Assembly: GCA_009693055.1 (NCBI GenBank)
Contig: SHYA01000005.1
Location: 57,990-121,989, forward strand
From: Dehalococcoidia bacterium
GTDB lineage: Bacteria; Chloroflexota; Dehalococcoidia; Lucifugimonadales; SHYT01
Direction of reading: 5' to 3'
DNA: 64,000 nt
Numbering within the stretch: the first letter of the stretch is position 1; each line of letters starts with the position of its first letter. Shown here piece by piece: positions 8,677 to 17,831 of this stretch. Under the pieces are notes generated by a model. That model was not told the DNA's origin and did no database searches. It worked only from the letters and a program-made list of their open reading frames with translations. Both the position numbers and the translations under genes were made by a program.

Positions 8677-9279
8677 ATGAACAGCACTCCTCTCCTTATC
8701 TCCACGCTTGTCATTGCTCTTAGCGCCGTCGGCGTAACGTTCCTTTTCAGGACCTTCACGGAGAATTTGATTTCGGGCCTCATTGTCCGCGTTGCTAAGG
8801 GTGTACGCCCAGGCACGCGGGTAAAGATTTTGGCGCAACCCCAGGTGCTTAAAGGCGACGTCGTAAGGGTGGGGCCGCTCCGCACCACGCTGCTGGAGGT
8901 CGGTGACGGCGAGCACCTGCCGAGCATGCTGACCGGGCGGCTCATCAAGGTCCCGAACACCATGCTGGTGGGAAACGCCATTATGATTTATGGGGACACC
9001 ATTGTGGACGAGGTGATCGCCGAAGTGAGGTTGGACGGGCCGCAGGTGGATGACGCGATCGCTGCGATGCGGCAGGCTATTGAGGAGCATAAGCACAAGA
9101 CAAAAGAGGTGCGCATTTACCAGAGGGGGGACCGTCTGGTGGTGCACGGCGTCTTTGAAGTACAGACTTCTTCCACGGCGGACGAGCGGGGGAAGGTGCT
9201 CAAGTCCTTCCTGGCGCGCCTCCCTAAGAATGCTTTTGTTGCGGTGCCTGCGGGCGCCAACGGGACTCACTCAAGCTAG
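8677..9279 (+). CDS. MscS-like small membrane protein
   Basis: 200 aa with one N-terminal hydrophobic segment (residues about 5-25), then a conserved amphipathic segment ENLISGLIVRVAKGVRPGTRV. This resembles the pore-lining end and beta-domain entry of MscS-family channels (..GxxxRxxxxxxxGD.V). A beta-rich domain follows with the sub-motif GRLIKVPNTMLVGNAI, where MscS proteins have the V.IPN..l motif. The pore-helix bundle is much shorter than in full MscS, so channel function is uncertain. Single gene with its own promoter and a hairpin after it. Confidence 0.65.
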   Translation: MNSTPLLISTLVIALSAVGVTFLFRTFTENLISGLIVRVAKGVRPGTRVKILAQPQVLKGDVVRVGPLRTTLLEVGDGEHLPSMLTGRLIKVPNTMLVGNAIMIYGDTIVDEVIAEVRLDGPQVDDAIAAMRQAIEEHKHKTKEVRIYQRGDRLVVHGVFEVQTSSTADERGKVLKSFLARLPKNAFVAVPAGANGTHSS

Positions 9280-9299
9280 CTCAGGATAAACTCCGCGAA

Positions 9300-9323
9300 G
9301 CATCCCTTCCCGGCAAGGGATGC
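9300..9323 (+). terminator. Hairpin after the MscS-like gene
   Basis: A perfect 9-bp stem (9300-9308 with 9315-9323) with a 6-nt loop, 20 bp after the stop. There is no U-run, so intrinsic termination is only possible. Confidence 0.45.
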
Positions 9324-9412
9324 TGATTCCTCACTTCATTCAGAATGATAGTGCGGTGCGGTCAGAATAACAAGCATGGGGTTGTGCTGCAGTGCTGACG
9401 GGGGAGACCGAG

Positions 9413-9611
9413 GGCTAAGGGTCCCCTCGGCCTCGGTTGGTCCGTTGCTCGCCCTTCGACAGGCTCAGGGTGAGCGGTTTTATTGCGCATCCCTAGCAGG
9501 GCCTTGAGCAGCGTGACCGCCACGCCCTTGTCCTCCTTCCCTGTCATGCTGATCCCGTTCGCTTCGCTCAGGGTGAACTCCGCCGAAGGAGGGCTAAGGG
9601 CCCCCTCGGCG
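9413..9611 (+). repeat. Repeat-filled gap before ccmE
   Basis: The 430-bp gap holds no supportable gene. It carries CCCTTCGACAGGCTCAGGGT (9452-9471), a second GCTTCGCTCAGGGTGAACTC (about 9563-9582), and two related GGGCTAAGGG..CCCCTCGGC units (about 9413 and 9591). These are the dispersed intergenic repeats seen elsewhere in the window. Confidence 0.6.
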
Positions 9612-9710
9612 TGACCCGGTTCGCCCCATGTGCTTGCCGCGCTTGCCAGCGTGGAATATACTATCCGAACGTGGCAGTTACCGAGTCCGTGGGTTGTGAG
9701 GCCTGATGAG

Positions 9711-10169
9711 ATGAGCGCCAACACTCCGGATGCACAGCACCTGCCCCCCGGCGTCCATCGGCAAGCGGGCGCCCGCGTGCCGTGGCGCCTGCTTCTTGGC
9801 ATCGGTCTTGTCGCGGGGGCCATCGCGTACTTTGCCTTCACAGCCTTCAGCGGCTCCACGGTGTACTACTACACGGTTAGCGAGCTGCAGGTGAAGCATG
9901 CGGAGCTGGAGGGCAAGTCCGTCCGCGTTGCCGGGAAGCTGGTTGCCACGAGCTTTCAGAGGGATGGGGGGAGCACGTTCGCCTCATTTTCTCTCGCCCA
10001 GGGGGACGAGGTGCTTCCCGCCACGTACATCGGCGTGGTGCCGGAGCTGTTCTTCAACGAGCACTCGGACATTGTGCTGCAGGGGACGTATAAGTCTGAC
10101 GGTGTGTTTCACGCGGACAACGTCATTGTGAAATGCCCGTCCAAGTACGTCGCCGCCCCTAGCGGGTAG
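9711..10169 (+). CDS. ccmE: Cytochrome c maturation protein CcmE, CXXXY variant
   Basis: Heme chaperone that carries heme covalently to the cytochrome c ligation complex. A basic N-terminus precedes a single membrane anchor (LLLGIGLVAGAIAYFAFTAF). An OB-fold domain follows (KSVRVAGKLV, ASFSLAQGDEVLP, VVPELFFNEHSDIVLQGTY). The C-terminus reads VKCPSKY: the usual heme-binding His of H-x-x-x-Y is Cys, giving the CXXXY form known from some archaea and sulfate reducers. ATG 9711 is used, 27 codons inside a longer open frame. No other ccm gene is nearby. Confidence 0.88.
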   Translation: MSANTPDAQHLPPGVHRQAGARVPWRLLLGIGLVAGAIAYFAFTAFSGSTVYYYTVSELQVKHAELEGKSVRVAGKLVATSFQRDGGSTFASFSLAQGDEVLPATYIGVVPELFFNEHSDIVLQGTYKSDGVFHADNVIVKCPSKYVAAPSG

Positions 10170-10359
10170 GGCGCCTTTCCGCACTCCGTGGCGTTGCCGA
10201 AGAAGCCGTTGAGCCGGTAATCGTCGCTCGTACCGTTTCTGTTGACGCTCGCGCCTTCCGAGTAGTACCCCCTCTGAATCGGGGCTTTTCCTCAAAGTTC
10301 TGAAGCCCTGAAGCGGGAAGACGGGCGCCAGGCTTCGCGGGCAGGGCGCGCCGCATGAA

Positions 10360-10398
10360 AGAAGAGGCCCTTCTCCGTATCGGAGAAGGGCCTCTTCT
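10360..10398 (-). terminator. Terminator of the kor operon
   Basis: A perfect 18-bp stem (10360-10377 with 10381-10398) with a 3-nt loop. On the minus strand it is followed by TTTCATG, and it lies 22 bp after the korB stop. Confidence 0.85.
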
Positions 10399-10419
10399 GT
10401 GCATCTTTGCAAGCCTGAG

Positions 10420-11286
10420 CTAGATGTTGAAGGCGTTTACCAACTCCTGGGTGTTGCGCGCCTTGGCCTTTTTCTTCATCGTTTCCAGGCGCGTCTCCAG
10501 GGGCTCTGAGTCTTGAGCATGGTACAGAATACCGATAGGCATCCCGGGCGCCTGAGCGAGCTTCAACGCGGAAGCGATATCGCTCGTATCGTGCGCCGCA
10601 GGGATGTCGTACAGCGCCGGCTCAATGTTCTTCTTGGGGTCGCCCTTCAGGAATTCGTAGGAGTCGTTGTAGGTGGTGCACGGCGACTGGACGTGGACGA
10701 TGGCGAAGCCCTTGTGCTCCATCCCCGTGACGATGAGCTTGGCGAGCTCTCGCGGCTTGCCGGAGAAGCCGGAGGCGACGAAGGAGACGCCCAGGGAGAG
10801 GTAGAGCGCGAGTGGGTTGAGCTTCGCCTCAACTTTGCCGTAGGGCGTGCTGGTGGTGATCTGCCCCGTCACCGCGGTCGGCGAGCTCTGCCCCTTGGTT
10901 AGGCCGTACACGCCGTTGTCCATGATCACGACGCAGACGTTCAGATTGCGCTGCGCCTGCGGACCGATATGCTCGGCGCCGATGCTGAGGAAGTCGCCGT
11001 CGCCCGCGACGACGAGCACGTTCAGCTCGGGGCGCGCCATCTTGACGCCGAGGGCGATGGGCAGGGTGCGGCCGTGGATCCCGTGGATACCAAACGGCTG
11101 GGGTCCTTCGATCAGGTGCACCAGGTTGCCTGAGCAGCCGATCCCGGCGACCACCACGGTCTTCTCAATAGGGATGGACTTGGTCGCGGAGAACTCTTTG
11201 AGCGCGAACTCGATAGCGCGGCGGACGCCGAAGTCGCCGCAGCCGGGGCACCACTTGAAGTCGTACTCTTGGTTCTTGGCGCTCAT
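10420..11286 (-). CDS. korB: 2-oxoacid:ferredoxin oxidoreductase, beta subunit
   Basis: Thiamine-diphosphate subunit of a 2-oxoacid (probably 2-oxoglutarate) ferredoxin oxidoreductase. CPGCGDFGVRRAIEFAL is the TPP pyrophosphate-side motif, and GDGDFLSIGAEHIGPQAQRN with MDNGVYGLTKGQ is the GDG..N Mg-TPP site. The only cysteines that could hold a cluster are CPGC and CSGNLVH, as in the two-subunit Kor type. The start ATG overlaps the upstream korA stop by 4 bp. Substrate choice (2-oxoglutarate or pyruvate) is not fixed by sequence. Confidence 0.93.
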   Translation of the reverse strand: MSAKNQEYDFKWCPGCGDFGVRRAIEFALKEFSATKSIPIEKTVVVAGIGCSGNLVHLIEGPQPFGIHGIHGRTLPIALGVKMARPELNVLVVAGDGDFLSIGAEHIGPQAQRNLNVCVVIMDNGVYGLTKGQSSPTAVTGQITTSTPYGKVEAKLNPLALYLSLGVSFVASGFSGKPRELAKLIVTGMEHKGFAIVHVQSPCTTYNDSYEFLKGDPKKNIEPALYDIPAAHDTSDIASALKLAQAPGMPIGILYHAQDSEPLETRLETMKKKAKARNTQELVNAFNI

Positions 11287-13007
11287 GCTTTCACCTTCTT
11301 GTTCTGAACGGTTTCAATTCGTTCAGTGATGCGCCGGACAAGATCCCGCACCTTGAACGGCAGGCCGGTGTACTGCGTGATGGCTTCGGCCCTTATCCCA
11401 TTGGAACGAAGCACACTGGCGAATTGGCCCAGGTAGTTCAGTTCCGGGACGAGCACGAGCTCTTTGGTCCGAAGCTCTTCAATCAGCTTGGGGGGGAGCG
11501 GGTTCAACTCCATAGTGTAATACCAGCCCACGGGGAGCCCGGAGGCCTCCAGGCGCTGGTACGCCTCGGCAGCGGGGCCTTTGGAGCCGCCCCACGGCAT
11601 GACCGCAATGGCGTGCTCTGGGTGCTTGCTTTCGTAGTTGGCGCTCTCCAGCAGCTTGAGCTTGGAGAAACGCCGCTCGGTCATCTGCACGTGGCGTTCG
11701 GCCAGGTGCGTGGTGTCGCCGATGGAGTCGTGCTCGCTGGCGTTGGCCACGTAGGCGCCGGGCCCGCCGGGGAGTGGCATGGGAGAAAGCTTATTGTCGG
11801 CGTATCGCTGGTAGCCATTGTCGCCCTGATAGACCTTACGGTTTTCCACAAGAAGTTTGTCCAGATCCGGCTTGCGGATGTTCTCTGAGCGCTCGGCGAG
11901 CATCATCTCGCTGAGGATGACGACCGGGCCCTGGTAGCGCTCCGCCCAGTTGAAGGCCTGCACCGTGGCGTAGAAGCACTCCTCGACGCTCCCGGGAGCG
12001 AGAACGGGGAGGCTGACGTCGCCGTGGGCGGGGTGCATGGCGGAGAGGAGGTCGGACTGCTCGGTCTTGGTGGGCAGGCCCGTGGCGGGTCCGCCGCGCT
12101 GCACGTTCGCAATGACGAGTGGGATCTCCGCCATCCACGCCAGGCCGATCCCCTCATGCATGAGGGAGAAGCCTGGGCCGGCGGTGCCGGTCATCGCCTT
12201 CTTGCCGGCGTAGCCGGCTCCCACCAACGCGTTGATGGACTCAATCTCGGAGCTGGACTGGTAGGCGAACTTGCCTGGCCCAATCAGGTTGCGCTCCATG
12301 AAGATGAGGATTGGTGTGGCGGGGGAGATGGGGTATCCCACGTACACCTCAACGCCGGCGTGCATCGCGCCCAGCGAGATGGCTTCGTTTCCCTTGAGCA
12401 GGATCTGGGGGTAGGGGGGCTTCTGGGGCGGCGCCAGCTTGCCTATCTGGAGCTTTGAGACCGAGGTGCCTCCCCGACCGAGGTGGAGCGCCTGGATGTT
12501 GGCCTTGATGATCTCCTCGTCGCCGGCCCTGCCGCGGCTGAACCGCTTGGTGATGAACTGCTCCAGGAAGCTGGTGTCCCACCCAACGAGGCGGGTCAGG
12601 GCGCCCAGGACCACCATGTTGGCGGCGCGGGTGTTCCCGGTCTTGCGGGCGAGCTCGTCAAAAGCAAGGCCGATCGCCTGGCCGTCGCTCGTGGGGGTGA
12701 ACTGGGCGGAGTCGTAGACGACGACGCCCAGAGGGCCTACCGCCGCGCGGTGGTTGTCGTAGGCCTCCTTGTTGAACGCCACCAGGATGTCCAGCTCGTC
12801 GCCCGGGCTCAGCACCCGGGTGGTTGACACGCGCGCCTGGGTCCACGTGGGACCGCCGAGGATCTGCGAAGGGAACGTCGCGAAGGTCTGGATGTGGTAG
12901 CCAAACTGGGATGCGGCCTGCGCGAGCATTTCAGCGGCTGTGACAACGCCTTGGCCGCCTTCGCCCGCGAATCGGACAACGAAGTCCTGATGCTGCTTCT
13001 GCTGCAC
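11283..13007 (-). CDS. korA: 2-oxoacid:ferredoxin oxidoreductase, fused gamma-alpha subunit
   Basis: 574 aa. The N-terminal gamma domain (about 1-190) starts RFAGEGGQGVVTAAEMLAQA and continues TFATFPSQILGGPTW. The alpha domain (about 205-574) starts with KGNEAISLGAMHAGVEVYVG and has SEIESINALVGAGYAGKKAM and a GPGFSLMHEGIGLA loop. Domain order gamma then alpha is that of the KorA subunit in two-component enzymes. Start GTG 13007 is preceded on the minus strand by a strong GGGAGGGGG site. Downstream korB overlaps by 4 bp, so the pair is one operon. Confidence 0.94.
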   Translation of the reverse strand: MQQKQHQDFVVRFAGEGGQGVVTAAEMLAQAASQFGYHIQTFATFPSQILGGPTWTQARVSTTRVLSPGDELDILVAFNKEAYDNHRAAVGPLGVVVYDSAQFTPTSDGQAIGLAFDELARKTGNTRAANMVVLGALTRLVGWDTSFLEQFITKRFSRGRAGDEEIIKANIQALHLGRGGTSVSKLQIGKLAPPQKPPYPQILLKGNEAISLGAMHAGVEVYVGYPISPATPILIFMERNLIGPGKFAYQSSSEIESINALVGAGYAGKKAMTGTAGPGFSLMHEGIGLAWMAEIPLVIANVQRGGPATGLPTKTEQSDLLSAMHPAHGDVSLPVLAPGSVEECFYATVQAFNWAERYQGPVVILSEMMLAERSENIRKPDLDKLLVENRKVYQGDNGYQRYADNKLSPMPLPGGPGAYVANASEHDSIGDTTHLAERHVQMTERRFSKLKLLESANYESKHPEHAIAVMPWGGSKGPAAEAYQRLEASGLPVGWYYTMELNPLPPKLIEELRTKELVLVPELNYLGQFASVLRSNGIRAEAITQYTGLPFKVRDLVRRITERIETVQNKKVKA

Positions 13008-13412
13008 TACCCCCTCCCGTCCGTAGAGTAGCCTGGAGAGTCGGTGGGCTGACCCGCTAGCGGTGACCGTGGAGCGTTTCTGGAGGCTGAAGGCCGGAGT
13101 GTCCGGGAGGAGTGGAAAGGGAACACGCTACCCTGCTGGGATGGTGGTTGATTGCTGCCGTCCCGGCTCACAAACTGCCTAATGTAAGCACCTTCCGGCA
13201 TGCTCTGTACGTCTCAAAAGAGGCGTTGCTTCCTCTACTCCTTGCGGGATTTAGTGTAGCTGCTACGAGAGTCGTTGTCAACGGAAGCGTTCCCAGGAAT
13301 TCCTCTTTGTCAAGGCGTGCGTAGCGGGTCACTTTGCCAGCCCGACCGGGAATTTTGGAGCTCGAGGGGACTCGTTCTTTCGGAAAAGCATATGCGGACG
13401 GTTGGGTGGGGC
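13008..13412. other. Gap upstream of kor operon, no gene seen
   Basis: About 405 bp between korA and the flavin monooxygenase gene, both minus strand. Short open frames here have no family resemblance. It should hold the kor promoter, but no clear -35/-10 pair stands out. Confidence 0.5.
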
Positions 13413-14612
13413 TTAGCCCACCTCAAACGGGCTGAGCAGGCCCAGCTCCTGCCCCATTTGTTTCACGGTGGGGATCACCTCCGCTCCCATGAGGCGCAGG
13501 CTGCGCATCTGGTCCTCATGGGTCATTGCTCCGTCCCCATCCCAGAAAAAGATGCTTCCAGGCCGAAGGTACTCCAGCACGTGGTGGATTTGTGGAAGGA
13601 TGCTCTTGGGCGTGCCCGCGATGGTGCCGTAGTTTTCCACCATCCGCTCGTCCATCAGAGGCGGGGTCCTGAAAGCCGCTCGGGCGGCTTGCCCCGTGGG
13701 CAAGACACCCGAGCGAGGAGCCAGCCCGGGCAGGGTGAGCTCCTGTGGGGGCGCCTGGGAGTCCTCCTCCTGAAGGAAGGGGTTGACAGGACCCTGGGTG
13801 TACTTCCTCGCCGTTTCTTCCGCGAGGTCGTCCGAATCGTCCGCGTGAACGCGGAAGAGGTACGCCAGGTTCTGCGGCCCGGAGTGGTGCCCCTCGTCGC
13901 TGGCGATCTGGTGGTAGAGCTGGAATGCCTGACGCGTTGGCTCAAGTTGGGTCGCCAGCATGACGTACGGGATCTGGCGCTTGGCGGCCCAGGTGAGCGA
14001 TTCCTTGCTCGCCACACCGGGCAGCCAGATCGGCGGATGGGGCTTTTGAAGCGGGAGGCACCAGGGGTTGATGTACCGGAACTGGTAGTGCTTGCCCTCC
14101 CATCGGAATGGGCCAGGTGTCGTCCAGGCCTTGATGACCAGCTCGTGGGCTTCCACAAAGCGCTCCCAGTTGTACGTGGGCGGTGTGTTGTGCGCCAGGC
14201 TCTCCCGGCCGGTGCCGCGCACCCAGCCGCAGACCAGGCGGCCGTTGGAGATCATGTCGATCATCGCCAGCGTCTCGGCGAGCCAGAGGGGGTCGTCCCA
14301 GATGGGGATGATGTTGCCAAGGAGGACGATTTTCGCCCTGCGGGTGATGCGGGCGAGGATGGCGGCTTCCGCGTTGATGGTGGCGCTCATGCAGAAGGGG
14401 GTGCTGTGGTGCTCATTGAGCATCAGGCCGTCAAAGCCAACCTCCTCCGCGTAGAGCCTTTCGTCTAGGTAGCGGTTGTAGAGCGCGGCCCCGACGGTTG
14501 GGTCGTACATGGCGTTGCTGAGGTTGAGGTCGTGGATGGGCCGGCCGGCGCCGCCAAACAGGCCGGTCTTGGGGTCCTGGTACGGGCGCTCGGTAAAGTG
14601 ACCGATGAACAA
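13413..14612 (-). CDS. Luciferase-like (LLM class) flavin-dependent monooxygenase
   Basis: TIM-barrel FMN/F420-type oxidoreductase of the bacterial luciferase superfamily. Family features: FIGHFTERPYQDP at the start, then EEVGFDGLMLNEHHSTPFCM, ILARITRRAKIVLLGNIIP, VCGWVRGTGRESL and AWTTPGPFRWEGKHYQFR. It has about 400 aa from TTG 14612; the frame is open further upstream (to 14735) but that part does not look conserved. A close paralog, broken, lies at the other end of the window (62831-64000). The substrate is unknown; in SAR202-type bacteria such enzymes are greatly expanded and proposed to attack recalcitrant organic matter. Confidence 0.88.
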   Translation of the reverse strand: MFIGHFTERPYQDPKTGLFGGAGRPIHDLNLSNAMYDPTVGAALYNRYLDERLYAEEVGFDGLMLNEHHSTPFCMSATINAEAAILARITRRAKIVLLGNIIPIWDDPLWLAETLAMIDMISNGRLVCGWVRGTGRESLAHNTPPTYNWERFVEAHELVIKAWTTPGPFRWEGKHYQFRYINPWCLPLQKPHPPIWLPGVASKESLTWAAKRQIPYVMLATQLEPTRQAFQLYHQIASDEGHHSGPQNLAYLFRVHADDSDDLAEETARKYTQGPVNPFLQEEDSQAPPQELTLPGLAPRSGVLPTGQAARAAFRTPPLMDERMVENYGTIAGTPKSILPQIHHVLEYLRPGSIFFWDGDGAMTHEDQMRSLRLMGAEVIPTVKQMGQELGLLSPFEVG

Positions 14613-14779
14613 GGCGTCTCCCTGGTCGCGATGGCGCGCGCGGCTTTTGCTCACCCTAGCACAGCCCCTGGGTGATGTCAAAGCGCGGGGCGCCCTTCGG
14701 ATTGAATACTTTGACCACGGCGGAGAGAATAGCACTCGTTGCCCGGCGCCTGGCGGAATGAGAACGAGCAGGAGAAGAG

Positions 14780-16621
14780 ATGATCTTGGTGCGACGTGCG
14801 CTGGCGGCCCTGCTGATGGTGCTCTTTGCCCTTGTGGTCGTGCTCCGCCTCGACGGCGCCCTCTTCAGCCATTCTTTCTATACAGACCAGCTTGCGAAGG
14901 CGGACGCGTACACCTTCCTGTATGGCGAGGCGCTCCCAGTGGCGTTAGAGGACGCAGCCAGAGACGCAGAAGTCCCTGAGGTTGATCCCGCTGTCTTCAC
15001 CCAGGAGACCACGGCGGCCGTCCGCGCGGTCTTCCCCCCTGAGTGGCTGCAGCCGAGGGTGGAGGAGCTGCTGGCTGAGGTCGTGCCGTACTTCACGGGG
15101 GAGACGGACGAGTTTGCGGTGGAGCTGAAGGTAGCGGACCGCGTGCCACTGGCAGGCGAGGAGATCAAACGGATTGTCCGAGGCAGCGCCACGTTTGATG
15201 TGCTGTACGACAAGGCCGCGGAGAAGCTTGCGGAGAAGATTGTAGAAGACTTGAGCGGGCTTCCTGCCGGGGTGACACTGATCGAGGAGGGCTTGACGAT
15301 GGCGCTGCGGGCCGTTGTGTCTAAGGAATACCTGGCTGCCCAGACGGACGCTGCAGTAGCGGAACTGGTCCCGTACCTTCAGGGGGCGACCGACCATTTG
15401 ACGGTCACGCTCGCGCTGCAAGGCCGGGTTGCGGTGATGGGAGAGGAGGCGAAACGGATCGCGCACGAGGGGGATGTGGCGGCGTTGTTGCTGGATAAGG
15501 TGATTGATCCCCTGGTGGACGAGACGGTGAGGCAGCAGTCGCTCCTGGCGTACGGGATCACGCTTACCCGCGAGGAGGCGCGCAGCGCGGTCAGGGAGGT
15601 CATCACACCGGAATGGCTGGATGCGCGCTCGGATGACCTTGTGAACGTGGCTGTGGATTACCTTACGGGTGATACTGAACGGTTCAGCCTCGCGGTGCCG
15701 CTTGCCGACCGGAGGGACGTCGCCTTTCAGGTGCTCACCGGGCTCGCCGACCGGAAACTGGACGCGCTGGGCACGGCGCTTCCTGAATGCACCCTTCAGC
15801 AGTTCACCAGCCAAAGGCTGAGCGCAGGCGAGCTGCCATCCTGCCGGCCTGCGGGCGTTGACTACGCCCACGTCAAGGCGATGCTGGGCGTTGGCCTGGA
15901 GCCGGCGGTGCGCGCTGTTTTTGCGGACCAGATCCCGGCCACGTGGACATTCGACGAGGCACAGTTGGAAGGGCTGCTTGGGCCGCAGGCCTGGCAAGGG
16001 TTTCAAGACGCCCGTGGATGGGTGAGGAGAGGATACACCTACACCGACGCGGACCTCCACGACGACCTTGACCCCGACGACGCGGCGACCGTGGACCGGG
16101 TGCGCGGCTACATCCGTGCCGGGTACACGTTGACGCACGCTGACTTTCGCGGCGAGTTGGGCCGCACTGAGGACGGCCAGGAGAGCTTGAGCAACCTGGA
16201 TGACGGTCGAGACGCGTTGCACAACGTTCGGAGGTTTGCGTGGCTGGCGTGGCTGCTGGTCCCTCTCTTCCTGCTGGCGGTCGGGTTCTTGGGAGGATGC
16301 GCGTGGTGGAGCCGGCTCGTGTGGGCGTCTGTGGCGCTGGTTATCGCATCCCTCGTGTTGCTTGTCGCGACCTGGCCGGCCTACAGCGTCGGGGACCCGC
16401 GCGGTAGGGTGGAGGAGGCGTTTGCGGACAACAACGGCCCGGCCTTGGAGCCCATTCAGCGGAAGCTGGCCGAGGTGGTGGACAACATTGCGTCGGACCT
16501 GGTTGGCGGGGTGCGCGTCCGGGCCGGGCTGTTCCTGGTCGCAGGCGTGGCTGGTGTTGGGGCTGGAGTGGCGTTGCGCGCGGTCTCCCGGCGGCGCACG
16601 CCTCCTGCCCCGGGTGCGTGA
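14780..16621 (+). CDS. Uncharacterised membrane protein with triplicated extracytoplasmic domain
   Basis: 613 aa, no family recognised. One N-terminal membrane segment (about 5-28) is followed by a long soluble part and two C-terminal segments (about 485-535), then a final one (about 585-605). The soluble part holds three related units of roughly 110-125 residues, each with a similar beginning (AVRAVFPPEWLQPRVEELL / ALRAVVSKEYLAAQTDAAV / AVREVITPEWLDARSDDLV). Each then has a VPYF/VPYL/VDYLTG-type strand and a T(D)x(F/L)x(V/L) strand. The middle-late region has paired RGYTYTDADL / RAGYTLTHADF motifs. Divergent from the flavin monooxygenase gene; ispH follows. Surface or envelope function is only a guess. 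Confidence 0.8.
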   Translation: MILVRRALAALLMVLFALVVVLRLDGALFSHSFYTDQLAKADAYTFLYGEALPVALEDAARDAEVPEVDPAVFTQETTAAVRAVFPPEWLQPRVEELLAEVVPYFTGETDEFAVELKVADRVPLAGEEIKRIVRGSATFDVLYDKAAEKLAEKIVEDLSGLPAGVTLIEEGLTMALRAVVSKEYLAAQTDAAVAELVPYLQGATDHLTVTLALQGRVAVMGEEAKRIAHEGDVAALLLDKVIDPLVDETVRQQSLLAYGITLTREEARSAVREVITPEWLDARSDDLVNVAVDYLTGDTERFSLAVPLADRRDVAFQVLTGLADRKLDALGTALPECTLQQFTSQRLSAGELPSCRPAGVDYAHVKAMLGVGLEPAVRAVFADQIPATWTFDEAQLEGLLGPQAWQGFQDARGWVRRGYTYTDADLHDDLDPDDAATVDRVRGYIRAGYTLTHADFRGELGRTEDGQESLSNLDDGRDALHNVRRFAWLAWLLVPLFLLAVGFLGGCAWWSRLVWASVALVIASLVLLVATWPAYSVGDPRGRVEEAFADNNGPALEPIQRKLAEVVDNIASDLVGGVRVRAGLFLVAGVAGVGAGVALRAVSRRRTPPAPGA

Positions 16622-16658
16622 ACGTCCGCTGCACCTGTGCAGCCTCTACCGATCCAGC

Positions 16659-16664
16659 TATAAT
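16659..16664 (+). promoter_or_regulatory. -10 box upstream of ispH
   Basis: TATAAT, 17 bp before the GTG start of ispH. A short inverted repeat (GCTGCA..TGCAGC, 16628-16643) lies just upstream. Confidence 0.45.
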
Positions 16665-16681
16665 TCATTGCGAGGCTGATT

Positions 16682-17593
16682 GTGAGCATAGAGGTAACGC
16701 TGGGTTCTCCTCGCGGCTTTTGCGCCGGCGTCGTGCGGGCTATTGATATCGTGGAGCTGGCGCTGCAGCGATTTGGCAAGCCGGTGTACGTCCGGCACGA
16801 GATCGTCCACAACCCGGTAGTTGTGGACGATCTCAGGCGGAAAGGCGCCATATTCGTGGACGAACTGGACGAGGTGCCGGACGCGCAGCTCGTCATCTTC
16901 AGCGCGCACGGCGTTTCCCCGCAGGTGCGGGACGAGGCAGGCCGGCGGGGCCTTCGAGTCATTGACGCCACGTGCCCTCTGGTCACCAAAGTGCACGTGG
17001 AGGCGCTGCGGTTCGGAGGGCAGGGCCATACCATCATCCTCGTCGGGCACCGCAACCACGCCGAGACGGTGGGCACGTCCGGCGAGGTACCGGAGCGGAC
17101 GATCGTCGTGGAGACTCCGGGGGAGGCCCGGGTGGTGCAGGTGCCTGACCCCAACAAGGTAGTGGTGTTGACCCAGACCACGCTCAGCGTGGACGACACG
17201 CGGGAGGCTGTGGCGGTGCTGCGCCAGCGGTTTCCCAACCTCGTCGTGCGAAACGACATCTGCTACGCCACGACCAACCGCCAGGCCGCCGTCAAGGAGC
17301 TGGCGCGGCAGGTGGACGTCATCTTCGTCATCGGGGCCAAGAATAGCTCAAACTGCAACCGCCTGCGCGAGGTCGCCGAGGCCGCGGGGGTAACGGCGTA
17401 CTTGGTGAACGGCCCGGAGGAGCTGACCCCCGAGCAGATCAACAACGGTCAACGGATCGGCATTGTTTCCGGCGCCTCCACGCCCGAGCACCTTGTCCAG
17501 GAGGTGGTGCGCAAGCTGGCGCCTGCGACGGTGCGAACGGTCCCGGTCGTGAAGGAGGACGTGACCTTTGTTCTCCCCAGGGAGCTGCGGTAG
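16682..17593 (+). CDS. ispH: 4-hydroxy-3-methylbut-2-enyl diphosphate reductase
   Basis: Last enzyme of the MEP isoprenoid pathway, a [4Fe-4S] reductase giving IPP and DMAPP. The three cluster cysteines are in PRGFCAGVVRAID (N-terminus), IDATCPLVTKVH (middle) and KNSSNCNRLREVA (late). The substrate-binding Thr/His set is visible in RHEIVHNP and GHRNHAETVG. 303 aa is normal. GTG 16682 places the first cysteine at the expected distance. Confidence 0.97.
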   Translation: MSIEVTLGSPRGFCAGVVRAIDIVELALQRFGKPVYVRHEIVHNPVVVDDLRRKGAIFVDELDEVPDAQLVIFSAHGVSPQVRDEAGRRGLRVIDATCPLVTKVHVEALRFGGQGHTIILVGHRNHAETVGTSGEVPERTIVVETPGEARVVQVPDPNKVVVLTQTTLSVDDTREAVAVLRQRFPNLVVRNDICYATTNRQAAVKELARQVDVIFVIGAKNSSNCNRLREVAEAAGVTAYLVNGPEELTPEQINNGQRIGIVSGASTPEHLVQEVVRKLAPATVRTVPVVKEDVTFVLPRELR

Positions 17594-17750
17594 TCCTCGC
17601 CCGTCCCTTCGCACCGCTGTAATGGCTCCTGTTTCCGGCTTCGCCTCAAAGGCCATTTGTAAGGGATCCACCGCATTTCCGGGCCGTCCTGACGCGTTGG
17701 GATCAGGACAGGCCGGACCATCCTGCGCTGAAGCTCGTTCTGTGGAATAC

Positions 17751-17790
17751 CTCACCCCTTCCCCCTCTCCATACGATGGAGAGGGGGAAG
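17751..17790 (+). repeat. Palindromic element, family B, intergenic copy
   Basis: CCTCACCCC lead followed by a 13-bp inverted repeat (17758-17770 with 17778-17790) and a 7-nt loop. The same lead plus GC-rich hairpin occurs inside the next gene (20004-20046) and inside miaB (55431-55465). Confidence 0.75.
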
Positions 17791-17831
17791 CTGCGCCGTG
17801 CACACTCATGGGTTCCTCTGCGCTATGCTGA

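Noticed and set aside
10170..10330. Minus-strand frame with protein-like text (GYYSEGASVNRNGTSDDYRL)
   Set aside because: It runs into the antisense of ccmE, lacks a start and matches no family with confidence; may be a relic but cannot be supported.
13112..13324. Plus-strand ORF in the gap upstream of korA
   Set aside because: No homology or ribosome site; likely chance in GC-rich DNA.
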